Below the pieces are notes generated by a model that saw only the letters and a list, made by a program, of their open reading frames with translations, ran no database searches and had not been told where the DNA came from. Shown one piece after another: positions 7,214 through 8,648 of a stretch of 8,648 nucleotides of DNA (its first letter is position 1; every line of letters begins with the position of its first letter). The stretch covers positions 1-8,648 of the forward strand of contig JAGBSQ010000166.1 in NCBI GenBank assembly GCA_017631775.1, read 5' to 3'. This DNA comes from Clostridia bacterium. GTDB lineage: Bacteria; Bacillota_A; Clostridia; Oscillospirales; CAG-272. The position numbers and the translations under genes are program-made.

Positions 7214-7340
7214 TAGACTCACCCCGGAAAAAAGCGATTTTATACATTTTTACCAAAAAGGATATGGACATATTGTTAAAGAGTTCAAAAAACGAGGCGA
7301 AATTCTTTTTTATTTCATTACTCGACGATTGATTTTGATA
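7214..7340. other. AT-rich gene-free stretch upstream of the transporter promoter
   Basis: The gene-free region between rhaD and the lipoprotein gene is 317 bases. Besides the promoter, leader and hairpins listed separately, this part holds no believable open frame or RNA gene. The one thing seen is an imperfect palindrome, ATATG-TC-CATAT on the minus strand at 7262-7273. It resembles the palindrome at the transcription start. Confidence 0.5.
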
Positions 7341-7379
7341 AAAAAACAGTCCCCCGACAATAAGCGGAGACTGTTTTTT
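7341..7379 (-). terminator. Intrinsic terminator of the rhamnose operon
   Basis: On the minus strand, a stem built from CAGTC-CCG and CGG-GACTG (one mismatch, one bulge) is flanked by an A run and followed by TTTTTTTATC. It lies 64 bases past the rhaD stop codon, before the transporter promoter. It makes read-through from rhaD into the transporter genes unlikely. Confidence 0.88.
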
Positions 7380-7388
7380 GAAGAAATC

Positions 7389-7407
7389 CACAAGAAGTTC
7401 TCTTGTG
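7389..7407. terminator. Second small hairpin after rhaD
   Basis: A 7-base-pair perfect stem (CACAAGA with TCTTGTG) and a 5-base loop. On the plus strand it is followed by CTTTTTTG, like an intrinsic terminator, although no plus-strand gene is seen. On the minus strand it precedes the main rhaD terminator and may only add stability. Confidence 0.45.
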
Positions 7408-7442
7408 CTTTTTTGTAGGTTATTTGGGTTTGTTGCAGTATT

Positions 7443-8282
7443 TTACTTTGCCGATTTCTCATCGCATTCTAAATTCAAAAAATCCCTTCTGTACTTTACG
7501 CCAAAGAACTCTGCCAAGGTGACCATTTCCTCATCATTGATGGTGTTTATGCGAGGAAGGTGGGCGGTGAGCATATAGATTTGCGCCGCCTTTTCGACGG
7601 TTTCGATCAGACCAAAGGTTTCGTCCATGGTCTTTCCTGCCCCGTAGATGCCGTGCATGCCCCAAACAACAAGGCGAAATTCCTTCATTTTTTCTGCTGT
7701 TGCCTCACCTATCTCGTTGGTTCCGCAAAGCATCCAAGGAAGCACGCCGACACCGTCCGGAAAGACAACGATGCACTCGGTGCACATCTCCCACAAGGTG
7801 TGGGTAAATTTCTTTTCATCGAGCTCGTGAACGTAGTTCATGGCAAGCGTATGCGTGGGGTGAGAGTGCATTACCACTCTGTTTTCAGGATCAACCGACA
7901 AGCGCGCGATATGGCTCATTAAGTGTGCGGGGAGCTCGCTTGTGAATTTGCCGCCATCCTTATATCCCCAAAGCAGCTCGGCGTTTTTGCCGTCATTGGC
8001 GATTTGGATAATGCCGAGATTAGTCTCGGGATCGTCATAAACGTTTTTAAAATACTTACCCGTGCCGGTAACGATAAAGATTTTGCCAATGAGGGCGGTT
8101 GCATCAAAACCGAGCGGAATGATGCGAAGAACGTCCTTGGTATTCAAATACTCGGCAACCTCGTTTTTATCAAGCATATAGCTGATATTGCCACCGTTTC
8201 TTTCATCCCAACCGAGGCGATACATGTTTTGGCAGGTGTTTCTCATCTCCCTCACAAAGGGAGCATTCAGTATATTTTTCAT
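7443..8282 (-). CDS. rhaD: Rhamnulose-1-phosphate aldolase
   Basis: Cytoplasmic zinc-dependent class II aldolase that splits L-rhamnulose 1-phosphate into dihydroxyacetone phosphate and L-lactaldehyde, the last step of L-rhamnose breakdown. The 279 residues compare with about 274 in the E. coli enzyme. Visible marks: phosphate-binding GWDERNGGN at 24-32; IVTGTGKYF at 70-78; SELPAH at 115-120 with the catalytic Glu116; zinc ligands His139 and His141 in MHSHPTH, and His210 in WGMHG; TECIVVFPDGVGVLPWM at 168-184; DETFGLIETVEKAAQ at 220-234. All key residues are present. The start overlaps the rhaA stop as ATGA. The upstream sequence has no well-spaced ribosome site (GAGG is 13 bases away), so translation is probably coupled to rhaA. 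Confidence 0.96.
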   Translation of the reverse strand: MKNILNAPFVREMRNTCQNMYRLGWDERNGGNISYMLDKNEVAEYLNTKDVLRIIPLGFDATALIGKIFIVTGTGKYFKNVYDDPETNLGIIQIANDGKNAELLWGYKDGGKFTSELPAHLMSHIARLSVDPENRVVMHSHPTHTLAMNYVHELDEKKFTHTLWEMCTECIVVFPDGVGVLPWMLCGTNEIGEATAEKMKEFRLVVWGMHGIYGAGKTMDETFGLIETVEKAAQIYMLTAHLPRINTINDEEMVTLAEFFGVKYRRDFLNLECDEKSAK

Positions 8283-8648
8283 CTCTTTGATAAAACCTCG
8301 TTTTCGTATTTTTTAACCTCTGCAAAATAGTTGTTTGCAACGCCCGAACGCGAGAGGAACTCCTCCCAAACGTCACCCATGGGCATCATTTTCATTTCTT
8401 CCTGCAGGTACATGATCTCGGTAAAGTTGTTTTCGTCCTGAAGCTTTTTCAGTTTATTCTCAGGCTGAAGGAGTGCAAAAAGAAGCGCCTTTTGCACGTT
8501 TCGAACACCGGTCACCCATGCAGAAATTCGATTGATGGAAGCATCAAAATAGTCTGTTGCGATGAACACTCTGTCAAGCGCGCCGTTTCTCACAATCTCC
8601 TTTGCAATCTCCTTTGTTTCGTCATCGAATATAACAACGTGGTCGCTA
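8279..8648 (-). CDS. rhaA: L-rhamnose isomerase, C-terminal part (cut by window edge)
   Basis: Converts L-rhamnose to L-rhamnulose, the first step of the pathway. The frame is open from the right edge of the window: 122 residues are visible, from SDHVVIFDDETKEIAKEIV to the C-terminal ENEVLSKR. The GTG at 8593 is an internal Val, not a start, because the matching RhaA sequence continues upstream of it. The conserved TDYFDASINRISAWVTGVRN segment near the metal site is clear, as are the LLFALLQP and VWEEF stretches and the A-E-V-K-x-Y-E-x-E-V-L ending typical of RhaA. The full enzyme is about 420 residues, so roughly 300 lie outside. It overlaps rhaD by four bases; a rhamnulokinase gene is expected nearby but not in view. 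Confidence 0.95.
   Translation of the reverse strand, partial: SDHVVIFDDETKEIAKEIVRNGALDRVFIATDYFDASINRISAWVTGVRNVQKALLFALLQPENKLKKLQDENNFTEIMYLQEEMKMMPMGDVWEEFLSRSGVANNYFAEVKKYENEVLSKR

Noticed and set aside
1..8648. CRISPR array, insertion sequence, tRNA, rRNA or phage genes
   Set aside because: I looked for regular direct repeats with spacers, transposase motifs, terminal inverted repeats and tRNA-like cloverleaf signals and saw none. The only repeats are the protein modules in the surface gene.

Overview
The window looks like chromosome of a low-to-middling GC, Gram-positive anaerobe of the Clostridia type, probably gut-associated. The grounds are a BMP-type ABC transporter with a lipobox-bearing binding protein, strong GGAGG-type ribosome binding sites, a consensus sigma-A promoter, and a Cys/His-rich membrane-anchored surface protein of a style common in gut Firmicutes. 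I cannot name a genus from the sequence alone.

Layout, left to right. Bases 1-1805 (+) hold the 3' part of a large surface protein whose N-terminus lies before the window; it ends in a membrane anchor. Bases 1806-1933 separate two convergent genes and carry two hairpins, one of them a probable bidirectional terminator. Everything further right is on the minus strand. Bases 7125 down to 1934 form a four-gene transporter locus: substrate-binding lipoprotein (NupN/BmpA type), double-domain ATPase (NupO type), and permeases of NupP and NupQ type. The three downstream genes are tightly coupled by ATGA overlaps. The lipoprotein gene is separated from them by 184 bases carrying two hairpins. Bases 7126-7442 hold the lipoprotein promoter (TTGACA, 17 bases, TATAAT), a palindrome at the expected transcription start, and the terminator of the preceding operon. 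Bases 8648 down to 7443 hold the end of a rhamnose operon: the C-terminal part of L-rhamnose isomerase (rhaA), overlapping by ATGA with a complete rhamnulose-1-phosphate aldolase (rhaD).

How they work together: RhaA and RhaD are the first and last steps of phosphorylating L-rhamnose breakdown; the kinase is not in view. The BMP transporter probably imports nucleosides or a similar small ligand. A terminator and a separate promoter argue that it is its own transcription unit rather than the rhamnose importer. The surface protein is convergent and unrelated to both.

I did not find a clearly new multi-gene system. The points most worth a second look are an EF-hand/dockerin-like loop in an outside-facing segment of the NupQ-type permease, the palindrome at the transporter transcription start with a related palindrome 97 bases upstream, the hairpin pair that probably sets lipoprotein-to-transporter ratio, and the alternating Cys/His modules of the surface protein.
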